From Salvelinus alpinus (Eukaryota > Chordata > Actinopteri > Salmoniformes > Salmonidae): a DNA stretch of 64,000 nucleotides. The stretch spans positions 12,719,612 to 12,783,611 of the forward strand of contig NC_092094.1 of the NCBI RefSeq assembly GCF_045679555.1, written 5' to 3'. A program made the position numbers and the translations under genes. The notes under the pieces were generated by a model. That model worked only from the letters and a program-made list of their open reading frames with translations. It made no database searches and was not told where the DNA came from. Shown here piece by piece: positions 52,852-64,000 of the stretch; position 1 is the first letter of the stretch, and every line of letters starts with the position of its first letter.

Positions 52852-53435
52852 GTGGGGGTTATAGATAGATATTACAAGGTCAATAATAGATTTAGTCTGT
52901 CATTGGGAGGATGTGTGTTAACAGGAGGGGGGTTATAGATAGATATTACAAGGTCAATAATAGATTTAGTCTGTCATTGGGAGGATGTGTGTTAACAGGA
53001 GGGGGGTTATAGATAGATATTACAAGGTCAATAATAGATTTAGTCTGTCATTGGGAGGATGTGTGTTAACAGGAGGGTGGTTATAGATGGACATGACAGG
53101 GTCAATAAGAGGTTTAGTCTGTCATTGGGAGGATGTGTGTTAACAGGAGGGGGGTTATAGATGGGGTCAATAAGAGGTTTAGTCTGTCATTGGGAGGATG
53201 TGTGTTAACAGGAGGGGGGTTATAGATGGACATAACAGGGTCAATAAGAGGTTTAGTCTGTCATTGGGAGGATGTGTGTTAACAGGAGGGGGGTTATAGA
53301 TGGGGTCAATAAGAGGTTTAGTCTGTCAGTGGGAGGATGTGTGTTAACAGGAGGGGGGTTATAGATGGACATAACAGGGTCAATAAGAGGTTTTGTCTGT
53401 CATTGGAAGGATGTGTGTTAACAGGAGGGGGGGGG
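52852..53435 (+). repeat. 74/65-bp minisatellite downstream of mapk8ip1
   Basis: Units start (ttatag) at 52859, 52933, 53007, 53081, 53155, 53220, 53294 and 53359. The first five are 74 bp apart, then 65, 74, 65: a 9-bp deletion (catgacagg-type) alternates. Each unit has cattgggaggatgtgtgtta acaggagggg. Confidence 0.93.
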
Positions 53436-53644
53436 GGGCAGTGTTAGTTGTTTGAAGTAACTTCTTTGTTGTAATATCCAAACCGGACGTGACAGTTTCA
53501 CCAATTAAAGATTCTAGCTATAAATATTTTCAACAGCATTAGAAACATGGGTGAATGTAAGGTTTCAATATTGGTCAGAATGAAACTAAATGAAGTAGGT
53601 TCTGTGCCTCAGTTTACCTAGTTTATCCACCTCCTGGTCCATAT

Positions 53645-55140
53645 CTCAGGGTCAATGAGCAGCTCGGACTTGTTTGGCAGGCCACCTAGCAGCGACAACA
53701 CTCGGTTATTAACACTAGATGAGCAGCCCACACCCATTGCAATGGTAATATGTTCAAATGAAAAGCCTGCCAAGGTTAATTGTAGTAATGTATGGCTTGC
53801 ATTTGTATTGCATTATGGGAACAATAGTCTTTGTTATGAACAGAAAACAACACTTGTGTTCTTACCACTGTCCTGGTTGATGTCCTCGTGTCTAACCAGA
53901 GCCATCGCAAAGCCATAGGTTATGGCAGGTGCAGAAGGATGGCTATGGAGAGTCACTCAATATCAATAAATCACTCTAACTTAATCAAGCATTATGCATC
54001 TTAGTACAATTCAATTATTTGTCCCCTTAAGGCAATTACTAATCCCAGGAAGAGCCTCACAAAGAAGTATCATCTTGTGAGTACTACTGTTGACTGAAAA
54101 ATCATTCATTATTTGTATTGTAATTGTAATTGTAATCATTGTAATCTTCAGATTTATTTAGAGCAATGTATTGTAATGAAACTGTTCCCTACTTGCATTT
54201 GAACCTCTCACAAAGCCCCTCAAAGCATTCTCCAAACACTGATGAACCCACTCCTTCCTGAGCCTCAGCAGAGGTGGGGATGATTACAGTGTTGGGACTC
54301 TTCCCTGACAGCAGGTCCTAGTAGATCACATCACAGCAATGATATCCAGGAACTCTCTGTGAGTGGAAAGTAAAAGGAAACAGGATTTCAGGTGACACTG
54401 TGCAGTCTAGAGTCACCCCAGTCAGAGGCTGGGATATTTAAACCAGATACGTTTTCAATAGAGACCTGGATCATGTCAGGTATGCAGTAATAAATCAAGT
54501 TCTCTGGTCGTTGTGAGAGGACCCGAGGCAGTCCATGGCATCGTTCATCAGCACTATCCTATGTTGAAAGAGATTTGAGTTGGATATGGTCATAGTGTGT
54601 ACTTGAAATGTTCACAATCATGTCTTGAATCCATTTCAGAGACGACAAACACCCTGAACTTAATGTTACTTAGTGTAATGTAATACTGTACAATATCAAT
54701 GAATAATGCCAAGTCACACACCTTGCTGCATGTTGTACCAACTCCACTAAACTGTCTGGACCGAGGAGCTGCAGAAGAGAGTTGTACTCCAACATGGCCA
54801 GGAAGTCTGTACCAAGCAGAGCACATAACCTATAACAGTGGCAAACACCAGGGATATTCATTCTATCTACTGTATATAACTCAACGGCACACACAGGAGG
54901 TCCTTGTTATAATACAGTAGAATTTCATAACTTTTTAACTAAATTATATTCACATTTCTCATATGGTCAAAGACAGTGTTACCATATCACACAGACGCAT
55001 TAGGCCTACCTAAGTTCTTTCCAATATGTCTGAAGCACCTCCAGAGAATGTGGATAAAGGAGGCCCTGTTATGAGCTCTGACCTTGATGTAGCTAAACTC
55101 TCTGAACAGGACATGGTTGCCATTCTTCACACTGCTGAAG
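53645..55140 (-). pseudogene. cstpp1: cstpp1 (C11orf49-like) pseudogene remnant
   Basis: Several exon-like blocks match human C11orf49/CSTPP1 in order on the minus strand. 55140-55010: SSVKNGNHVLFREFSYIKVR and FIHILWRCFRHIGKN. 54806-54722: DFLAMLEYNSLLQLLGPDSL, then VELVQHAAR. 54558-54472: IVLMNDAMDCL, then garbled to a stop. 54356-54190: EFLDII, a 5-base insertion and a CAG-to-TAG change, then DLLSGKSPNTVIIPTSAEAQ and a later TAG. 53915-53866: ITYGFAMALVRHEDINQDSG. 53685-53646: GGLPNKSELLIDPE. The known product is a centriolar-satellite regulator of tubulin polyglutamylation. The first two blocks keep frame and splice sites, the later ones do not, so this copy is probably dead. N-terminal exons were not found; a LINE sits just beyond at 55400. 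Confidence 0.8.
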
Positions 55141-55399
55141 CTGTCAACCAATCACAAAGGAAATCAAATACAACATGAGTGAGGACCAAATATAGGTTTC
55201 CATTAGTTACCCCAGCCACAAAGTAAAAATTGGCTATATATCGTAAACATTCATGAAAAGCAAAATTAGATTTTTGGTCTTAATTTAAGTTTAGGCATAA
55301 AGTTAGCAGTGTGGTTAACTTTTTAAGAAGATAATTTGTAGAAGTAGGCTGGGTTTATGGCTTTGTAAGGAATTTATGATAAATTTAAAATAATTTATG

Positions 55400-56366
55400 T
55401 TATTAGATAAGTAGCGAACCAGGTGGCGAATCGCATCTCTGCATGTCTGGCAGACATATCAGTGTGGATGACGGATCACCACCTCAAGCTGAACCTCGGC
55501 AAGACGGAGCTGCTCTTCCTCCCGGGGAAGGACTGCCCGTTCCATGATCTCGCCATCACGGTTGACAACTCCATTGTGTCCTCCTCCCAGAGCGCTAAGA
55601 ACCTTGGCGTGATCCTGGACAACACCCTGTCGTTCTCAACTAACATCAAGGCGGTGGCCCGTTCCTGTAGGTTCATGCTCTACAACATCCGCAGAGTACG
55701 ACCCTGCCTCACACAGGAAGCGGCGCAGGTCCTAATCCAGGCACTTGTCATCTCCCGTCTGGATTACTGCAACTCGCTGTTGGCTGGGCTCCCTGCCTGT
55801 GCCATCAAACCCCTACAACTCATCCAGAACGCCGCAGCCCGTCTGGTGTTCAACCTTCCCAAGTTCTCTCACGTCACCCCGCTCCTCCGCTCTCTCCACT
55901 GGCTTCCAGTTGAAGCTCGCATCCGCTACAAGACCATGGTGCTTGCCTACGGAGCTGTGAGGGGAACGGCACCTCAGTACCTTCAGGCTCTGATCAGGCC
56001 CTACACCCAAACAAGGGCTCTGCGTTCATCCACCTCTGGCCTGCTCGCCTCCCTACCACTGAGGAAGTACAGTTCCCGCTCAGCCCAGTCAAAACTGTTC
56101 GCTGCTCTGGCACCCCAATGGTGGAACAAACTCCCTCACGACGCCAGGACAGCGGAGTCAATCACCACCTTCCGGAGACACCTGAAACCCCACCTCTTCA
56201 AGGAATACCTAGGATAAAGCAATCCTTCTGCCCCCCCCCCCCTTAAAAGATTTAGATGCACTATTGTAAAGTGGCTGTTCCACTGGATGTCATTAGGTGA
56301 ATGCACCAATTTGTAAGTCGCTCTGGATAAGAGCGTCTGCTAAATGACTTAAATGTAAATGTAAAT
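55400..56366 (+). mobile_element. 5'-truncated L2-like LINE with intact C-terminal ORF
   Basis: ORF 55423-56217 encodes the RT thumb/C-terminal part: DHHLKLNLGKTELLFLPGKD, NLGVILDNTLSF, LVISRLDYCNSLLAGLPACA, LHWLPVEARIRYK and WNKLPHDARTAESITTFRRH. The 3' UTR ends in ctctggataagagcgtctgc and aaatgt repeats. The GC-rich, undamaged ORF suggests a young insertion. Confidence 0.9.
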
Positions 56367-58666
56367 GTAAGTATTCAGCCCTGAGTCAATACATTTAAGA
56401 ATCACCTTTGGCAGTGTTTACAGATGTCAGTCTTTCTGGGTAAGTCTCTTAAGAGCTTTCCACTCCTGGATTGTGCAACATTTGCCCATTATTCTTTTTT
56501 AAATTCTTTACGCTCTGTCAAATTGGTTGTTGTTCATTGCTAGACAACAATTTTCATGTATTGCCATAGATTTTCAAGCAGATTTAAGTAAAAAAATGTA
56601 ACTCGGCCATTCAGGAACTTTCACTGTCTTCTTGGTAAGCAACTCCAGTTTGGATATAGCTTTGTGTTTTAGGTTATTGGCCTGCTGAAAGGTGAAATCA
56701 TCTCCCAGTGTCTGGTCGAAAGCAGACTGAACCAGGCCTGGGCTTAGCTCCATTTTGTTTCTTATTTATCCTGAAAAACTTCCCAGTCCTTAACAATTAC
56801 AAGCAAACCCATAACATGATGCAGCCACCACTATCCTTGAAAAACGGAAAGTGGTACTCAGTAATGTGTTGGAGAAAATCCAATACAAACATAACAATTT
56901 AATAAAAAAGGACAAAAAGTTGCTTTGCAAACAGGATGCATGTTTTGGAATATTTGTTTTATGTCCAGGTTTGCTTCTTTTCACTCTAAATAGGGTAGTA
57001 TTGTGGAGTAACTACAACTATCATGTTGATCCATCCTCAGTTTTCTCCTGTCACAGCCATTAAACTCTGTAACTGTTGTAAAGTCACCATTGGCCTCATG
57101 GTGAAATCCCTGAACGGTTTTATTCGTCTCTGGCAACTGAATTAGGAAGGACAGCTGTATCTTTTGTAGTGACTGGGTGTATTGATACTCCATCCAAAGT
57201 GTAATTAATAACTTCACCATGCTCAAAGGGTTATTCAATGTCGGCTTTTATTTTTTAAATGTTTTACCCATTTACCAATAGGTGCTCTTCTTTGCAAGGC
57301 ATTGGAAAACCTCCCTAGTCTTTGTGGTTAAATCTGTGTTTGAAATTCACTGCTCGACTGAGGGACCTTACAGATAATTGTATATGTGGGGTACAGAGGA
57401 GATGTAGTCATTCAAAAATAATCATCTTAAACACTATTATTACACACAGAGTCCATGCAACATATTGTCCTTCTTGTTAAGACATTTTTCAACTTATTTA
57501 GGCTTGCCATAACAAAGGGGTTGAATATTTATTGACTCAAGACTTTTTAGCTTTTCATTTTTTATTAATTTGTTGTTGTTTTTTATTGAAAAACATAATT
57601 CCGCTTTGACATTATGAGGTATCGTGTGTGGACCAGTGACACAAATCTCAATTTAATCAATTTAAAATTCAGGCTGTAACACAATAAAATGTGAAAAAAG
57701 TGTGAATAATTTCTGAATCAATCGGTCAAATGTATTTATGAAGCCCTTTTTACATCAGCCGATGTCACAAACTGCTGTACAGAAACCCAGCCTAAAACCC
57801 CAAACAGCAAGCAATGCAGATGTAGAAGCACGGTGGCTAGGAAAAACTCCCTAGGAAGAAACCTAGAGAGGAACCAGGCTCTGAGGGGTGGCCAGTCCTC
57901 TTCTGGCTGTGCCGGGTGGAGAGTATAACAGAACATGGCCAAGATGTTCAAACGTTCATAGATGACCAGCAGGGTCAGATAATAATAATCACAGTGACTA
58001 TAGAGGGTGCAACAGGTCAGCACCTCAGGAGTAAATGTCAGTTGGTTTTTCATAGCCGATCATTCATAGTTAGAGACAGCAGGTGAGGTAGAGAGAGTCC
58101 AAAACAGCAGGTGCGGGACAAGGTAGCACGTCCAGTGAACAGGTCAGGGTTCCATAGCCGCAGGCAGAACAGTTGAAACTGGAGCAGCAGCATGACCAGG
58201 TGGACAGGGGACAGCAAGGAGTCATCAGGCCAGATAGTCCTGAGGCATGGTCTCAGGTCCTCCGAGAGAAAGAAGGAGAGAGAGAAGGAGAGCGAGAGGG
58301 AATTAGAGGGAGCATACTTAAATTCACACAGGACACCGGATAAGACAGAAGAAATACTCCAGATATAACAGACTGACACTAGCCCCCCGACACTTAAACT
58401 ATTGCAGCATAAATACTGGAGGCTGAGACAGGAGTGGTCGGGAGACACTGTGGCCCTGTCTGACGATACCCCCGGACAGGGCCAAACAGGCAGAATATAA
58501 CCCCACCCACTTTGCCAAAGCACAGCCCCCACACCACTAGAGGGATATCTTCAACCACCAACCTACTACCCTGAGACAAGGCCGACTATAGCCCACGAAG
58601 ATCTCCCCCACGACATGAACCCGAGAGGGGCGCCAACCCGGACGTTCCATTTCTGAAGGCACTGTA
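56367..58666 (-). mobile_element. Tc1-like element remnant interrupted by a 930-bp repeat
   Basis: From gtattcagccctgagtcaat to ggctgtaacacaataaaatg (57671-57690) and on; the right end ctgaaggcactgta resumes at 58652-58666 after the insert. The left terminal repeat is lost at the LINE junction. No intact transposase. Confidence 0.65.
57718..58648. mobile_element. 930-bp dispersed repeat with target duplication
   Basis: Contains gctgtacagaaacccagcct and ggccagtcctcttctggctg, a repeat I recognise as abundant in salmonids. It is bracketed by the 9-bp direct repeat atttctgaa at 57709-57717 and 58649-58657, so it inserted into the Tc1 remnant. Short fragments occur at 6305-6390 and 12334-12432. 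No coding capacity. Confidence 0.75.
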
Positions 58667-58679
58667 CGTTACATTTCTG

Positions 58680-59384
58680 CAGTACATTTGACAACCATGG
58701 GTATAACCGCTAAGAAACACACCTTACTGAAGCACATATTATTCATATCACTCTCTATTGGCCTCGGCCTACTTACAGAGATCCTCTCAGGATCCTTCGA
58801 CCTGTACCCATCTTCCTTCACTATTCTCTTCACTGGCACAGCATATAACACCTTCTGTACTACTCTGATCCTGGCAACCTCAACCTGCCTTTCTCTCGTC
58901 ACACCTTTTGTCCATCCATGCACCTATCAATATAATGCGTTGTCATCCCTACTGCCTCTGATCTGGCAAACTCAATAAACACAAAAACTGCATTTGTAAA
59001 TTATGTCTTGAGTGTTGGAGTGTTGCCCTATCTGATCATAAATTAAGAAAAATAAGAAAATCATGCTGTCTGGGTTGCTTAAAAGAAGGTATTTGATGTA
59101 TGACAATCAAAAACTTTTTACACCACTGTCCAATAGTGAGAAACAAGTTTTGGTTTACTTCATACCATAATTTACAAGTGTCGTCAGAACTCCGGTCAAC
59201 AATGAACGCATTTCTCCTTAACAATGAATGATTCTGCTTTGTGATTAAAAATAAGTTATGACATTACTAGCTTGACAAACAATTCTCTCCTGTCTCAGCT
59301 GCAACCATCTGGGATCCTGCTAAACCAACCATAAGGGGATGTATTATCTCCCCATCATCTCTGATCAAGGAACTTAGATTGGAA
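58680..59384. other. No gene recognised; short hydrophobic ORF
   Basis: Plus ORF 58688-58978 (96 codons, MTTMGITAKKHTLLKHILFI...) is hydrophobic with several membrane-like stretches and is followed by aataaa at 58974. No family is recognised; it may be part of a repeat. Confidence 0.2.
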
Positions 59385-61060
59385 AAGAGGGAACATTTGA
59401 AGCTGAGGTAAAGAATTTCGAACTTTTACACAAACAGCCAACTCAGGTAAACTGGAACTCCCTAACTTGTACTAAGTCCAAACTCACTTTAGACCACACA
59501 AAGCCCTTTTTTTTACCAAACAAAAATATTATGACTCTGGCAACCAACTGAGCCATCTACTTGCACACCAACTTAAAAATGAACGGAGAGAAAGATCTAT
59601 TGAGTCTATAAAGATGGCAGATGTCTCCACTACCTTGCTTATCAATAATACATTTGGTGACTTCTATAAATCTCTTTATACTTCTCAATACAGTTTACTA
59701 GCAGTGGTGTAAAGTACTTTAGTAAAAATACTTTAAAGTACTAAAGTAGTTTTTTGGGGTAACTATCTTCATTTATTATTAATATTTTTTACTACTTTTA
59801 CTTTTACTTCACTACATTCCTAAAGAAAATAATGTACTTTTTACTCCACACATTTTCCCTGACACCCAAAAGTACTTGTAACATTGTGAATGCTTAGCAG
59901 GACAGGAAAATTGTCTAATTCACACACTTCTCAAGAGAACATCCTTGGTTATCTAGCGGACTCATCAGACACGTTTTGTTTGTAAATTATTTCTGAGCAA
60001 GAGTTGGACCGTGCCCCTGGCTATCCGTAAATAAATAAAAAACTAGAAAATGTAGCAGTCTACTTTGCTTAATATAAGGAATTTGAAATTAATTATACAT
60101 GTACTTTTACTTTTGATACTTAAGTATTTTTAAATCCAAATACTTTTAGAATTTTACTCAAGTAGTATTTTACTGGGTGACTTTTACTTGAGTCGTTTTC
60201 TATTAAGGCATCTTTACTTTTACTAAAGTATGACAATTTGGTACTTTTTCCACCACTGTTTAACAGAGCAAATGACGAAATCACAAAATATCTGAATAAG
60301 ATCACTTTACCCACTATATAAGATGAGCATAGAACGACGTTATATGTCCCCCTTACTTCTGAAGAGGTCTGGGAAGCTATTAAGTCAATGCTCTCCGGAA
60401 ATAGCTACTCGGTAGAGTTTTATAAGAGGTTTTGGCCTGAGATATGACCTATCCTTATGCCTGCTCTTAATGATATGTTTGAAAGAGACCTCATACCAGA
60501 GTCCTGAACAACTGCCTAAATTAGCCTGTTACTGAAAAAAGAAAAACATCCATTGGAGTGCTCTTTGTTTAGACCAATTAGTTTGTCGGAGTTGATGTTA
60601 AGATAGTTGCCAAGACACTTGTTTGCAGAGTGGAAGTCCTGCTATCGCACCTCATTAATCTGATCAGACTGGTTTTGTCAAATCCAGATCTGGAATGGAC
60701 AATGTGAGACACATTTCGAATATCATTAACCATCTTGGCAGGAAGACAGACCTCTCACTCATTGTCTCTGTAGATGCCGAAAAGGCTTTTGACAGAGTTT
60801 AATGGGAATTATTGTATTCTGTACCAGAAAAGGCGAATCTGGGTGATCATTTTATTAATTTTGTAAAATTACTGTAGTCCACTCCATCAGCAGCAGTTAA
60901 CACAAATGGTTGGCTATCATTAATATTTTCTATTGGTAGGGGTTGTCGCCAAGGCTGTCCTTAGTTGCCTAGACTGTTCTCATTGGTCATAAAACCAATG
61001 GCTGAGGCAATAAGGTGTAGCAATGACATCAGGGGCATTTCTGTGGGAGATCAAGAACAT
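59385..61060 (+). mobile_element. Tx1/L1-type LINE remnant
   Basis: RT fragments in varying frames with many stops: LYVPLTSEEVWEAIKSMLSG, FRPISLS, DQTGFVKSRSGMDNVRHIS, LIVSVDAEKAFDRV and GRGCRQGCP, then VIKPMAEAIR. The order matches Tx1/L1-clade RTs. It is split by the hAT-like element at 59705-60258. Confidence 0.75.
59705..60258. mobile_element. Non-autonomous hAT-like element, complete
   Basis: Ends cagtggtgtaaagtacttta and ggtactttttccaccactg are inverted; flanks tttactag and tttaacag are an imperfect (6/8) 8-bp duplication, the hAT size. 554 bp, no transposase. Confidence 0.8.
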
Positions 61061-61400
61061 AGAGGCGCATGCACATACCGATAGGACGCATGGGGTGTGA
61101 GTAGCACTGGTTAGTACAGACAAGAATGTGGTTTAAATGTAGAAACCAGACAAAAAAGTTTATATTAAGCCTCTAAAATCAATAAATCAACATATCCCCA
61201 AGCAACTGGGAGAGAGTGAACAGTCAGTTTTGTACAACAGCGAGCCAATCAGTTGGCAAAGCGACGCAGCAACACGAATCCAACATGCCAAGCTAAAATG
61301 CCCTCAATGCAAATAAAAAAACTGCTACAATCTGTCGTTAAAAGTTTATTTGCTCAAAAAGAAAGTAGAGGCTATCGTGTCAGACACGCACAAACAACGG
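61061..61400. other. No gene recognised
   Basis: Nothing is identified between the LINE remnant and the BEL/Pao remnant. Confidence 0.3.
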
Positions 61401-61413
61401 CAGAGGGGATGCT

Positions 61414-63070
61414 TCAAAGGCAGTTGTCCACATAGAATGACTCCATGACTGACTTCACAAGCTCTTGGTTGGCTCCTACGTTGTCCTGAACGTTTCGCTG
61501 CTGAGCGTAGATGGCACAACAGGGACTACAAATCTTTCCAAATGGCAAGACCTGCCACTCATAGATCCTTGGTTCTTCAGTTCTATGCATGTTCCACCAG
61601 ATGAAGCATAGCACCGGTTTGTCAGCTGGTAAGAGGCGGATCTGATTAAACATGTCTTTGATGTCACTACTTACAAGTACAGCATGTTGACGGAATCTGA
61701 GCAGGACACTGAGCAGGGATGGTCCCAACGTTAGTCCAGGGAAGAGAATGTCATTGAGCGACAGTCCTTTATGCTGGAATGAACAGTTAAACACAATCCT
61801 GTCCTTTCCATTGTGATGCACAGTATGGTGGAGTATAAACCAGTAGATTGTTCAGTTACCTTGGGTGGCAACAGTGAAACATAACCTGCTGTCTGCAGCT
61901 TCTTGATCTCCTGACAGTACACCTCTGCGCTTTTTGGGTCTGGCGAGTTTTCGCTCCGTGCTATGGAGGCTTGGCAGTACAGCTTCCTTTGGAGCATGGA
62001 GAGTTGCATCGTTGACTCGACGAAACATGGGTGTAGCGAAGCGCTGAAGTAATCAACTTCTATCCTAGAAGAGAACTTCTGGAGAAGCGTCATGGATTGC
62101 TGGTCTTGTTTCGAGCGAGTCGCCAACTTCTCACTCACATAGAAAAGGGTATCAATCTGCCAAAGTCACTCCACGTTTTTGAAGAGCTCGGCGGACGGCG
62201 AAACAGTAGTGGTGAGCAGGCACTGTTGTTCAGCTGGTGCTGTGTGCAAAAAACTAGTAGCACCTTGCTAGTACCAGCAGAGTTTGGTGTGGACTGCCAG
62301 TGTAGCTGTATTGGTATCAGAAGGTGAAGCCTGTCTGAATCAATCAGCAGCAGAGGTTGAGCTTGGTCTACCAGTGGCAAAGGCAGCTTACGGAGGTGGT
62401 CATATCGCTTTCGGAGAGCTGCTACTGGGAGGAGTGTTCAGAAAAGCCTAGGTAGGCTGTAGTGAATGCCTGACGTATCTGACAGTTCTTGAACGGTTTG
62501 AGCAGGAGGGGACACCTCAAAGGTAACTGAGGCACCTTGCAGTTGCAAATCATCTTGTCGAACAGTCCTGAGGGTGAGTGTCTCAGGCTCAGAACTGACG
62601 TTTAGTTGTTGAACAGAGTGTGGCAGGACGATGCTACGCTCCGAGCCATCGCTGAGCATTGCGTATGTCTCCAGGGCTCGGTCTCCATTGTGAAGTAAGA
62701 CCTTCAAAACTTTCAGCATTACTTTCGCCGATCGTTTGGGTCTGTCCAGGTACACCTTGGTCGTAGGGACACTCACCATGAGCAGGCTTTTCTGGTTTTC
62801 CAGTATGGCGTCATGAAGGACCGTTAGGTGCTGCTCTTTACATGTCTTGCATGGTCGTCTGAGGGTGCAAGCATCAGCTTTGTGGGATTGTTCGCACTTC
62901 CAACATCTTTTTCCATCCTTTGTCCACTTGACGATCTGTCCTGTGTTCAGCTTCTTGAACTCATCACTTAAGTTGAGAAAGTGTTCTTTATTGTCACAGT
63001 GGGGGCGGCATGGCTGTATGGCTTGGGTCTGGATTTCTCCTTGGATTGAGCAGGCTCCTTGGGAAGACAT
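61414..63070 (-). pseudogene. BEL/Pao retrotransposon gag-pol remnant
   Basis: Minus strand, from 63070 downward: a nucleocapsid-like Cys/His region (CWKCEQSHKADACTLRRPCK, then CKEQH) and a protease-like motif (LSDGSERSIVLP) in 63070-62438; a linker in 62380-62135; the segment leading into the RT in 62138-61731; RT core in 61821-61414 (SSDIKDMFNQIRLLPADKPV, YEWQVLPFG, CSPCCAIYA, SFYVDNCL). Frame breaks lie near 62440, 62140 and 61780, and it ends right after the YVDN motif, so RNase H and integrase are missing. No LTR seen. Confidence 0.8.
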
Positions 63071-63079
63071 GGCAATAAA

Positions 63080-64000
63080 ATAGGTAAATTCAAGAAGCCT
63101 GTTTGAGATTATTCACTCATTCTTCATTCAAACTAACAGGAAAAGGTTGATCTGGTGAATTTGGCCATTAGTTGGCAAGGCAATAATGGGCCGGGGGCCT
63201 CAATGAAAAGATGGGACAGTGTGTTAGAAATGCCGGGGCCGTTTACTGGTCAAGGGGAAAAGGGCAGGTGCTCAGCCATCCCTGAGACCCCTATTTGTGC
63301 ATGTGTCGGCTTTTAAACAACTTTCTTCCCCTTTGCTGCAAGAACGTATTTTGGCATATTAAGTTGAAATTCAACATTTTAACACTGTAATGGAGTATCC
63401 TTATTCTGAATTATGTCTGTTAGTGTAAAAGAGGATCCTTAATAGTCCATTTGTAATTTAGTTATGGTTTATTGATCAAATTGTGAAATGTATCAATGCG
63501 TGAAACTGACTGCTTGCAAGCCTGATAATTATGCCAGGCATGACTCTCTCTAGATAAGGTACTCTGTTTATTTTAGACAAGATTTCTCCACAGAAAAGTT
63601 AATATTTCAATTAGATCATTATAATTCAATAATATAATAATTCCAAGAAATGTTTACCCAGTGGCATCCTGAGGCATTGACAGATCACAAGAGAAGAAAA
63701 ACAACTCTCAATACACACAGTCACTAATCGCTAACCCTGATTCTCCCACCTGTGAGTATATCAGAGGGTTGGGTACCGTGGCAGAAAAAATACACATTTC
63801 TGTTGCATAATGGACATAAATAAATATCTATTTGAGTGGTCTTTTATTTTGAAAACCCACATGAATACCCACAGTTAACTGCCAAAATGAAGGAACCACT
63901 TGAGTAAATGAGGGATACAAAGTATATTGAAACCAGGTGCTTCCACACAGGTGTGGTTCCTAAGTTCATTCATCCCATCATGCTTAGGGTCATGTATAAA
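63080..64000. other. No gene recognised
   Basis: Repeat-like AT-rich sequence. The last 150 bases (aaatgaaggaaccacttgag; ggtgcttccacacaggtgtg) look like a dispersed salmonid repeat running past the window edge. Confidence 0.3.

Overview
The window is vertebrate, almost certainly salmonid (trout, salmon or char) nuclear DNA. Genes are split into short exons with GT-AG introns, the proteins are vertebrate, and the introns are packed with fish repeats: several Tc1-like families, L2/CR1-type and Tx1/L1-type LINEs, tRNA-derived SINEs, hAT-like and palindromic MITEs, and BEL/Pao and Ty3/gypsy remnants. No prokaryotic feature is present. No tRNA, rRNA or CRISPR was seen.

Two host genes are readable on the plus strand, and a third lies in pieces on the minus strand. 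(1) A vertebrate cryptochrome of the CRY2 (or fish CRY3) type runs from 10821 to 28863. Nine exons are visible and join in frame; the first exon is not recognised and probably lies upstream. (2) mapk8ip1 (JIP1, JNK scaffold) runs from 33810 to 51096. Twelve exons join in one frame to a predicted 784-residue protein carrying the JNK-binding motif, SH3 and PTB domains. Its first exon is of the alternative '-DQWEKW-' N-terminal type. (3) Exon remnants of cstpp1 (human C11orf49) lie on the minus strand at 53645-55140, with nonsense and frameshift lesions, so this copy looks like a pseudogene. CRY2-MAPK8IP1 adjacency and nearby C11orf49 match human 11p11.2, so the block is conserved synteny.

Layout: 1-10800 is repeats (a 1.4 kb TIR element, two Tc1-like copies, a near full-length L2-like LINE with a 2A-like motif). 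10821-28863 is cryptochrome, with a 41-bp minisatellite, a decayed duplicate of the start of exon 4, a Tc1 element broken by a LINE piece, and a gypsy remnant between two GC-rich blocks. 28864-33800 is cryptochrome 3' UTR and intergenic DNA, including a candidate minus-strand exon. 33810-51096 is mapk8ip1, with a long GT microsatellite, a 2.8 kb LINE and a Tc1 nested in a Tc1. 51097-53640 is its 3' flank with a 74/65-bp minisatellite. 53645-64000 is the cstpp1 remnant followed by nested repeats and a BEL/Pao remnant.

Functionally, cryptochrome acts in the circadian clock and JIP1 organises JNK signalling and kinesin cargo. They are neighbours by ancient synteny; nothing in the sequence shows a joint pathway. 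All element and family names come from recognition by eye, not database search.
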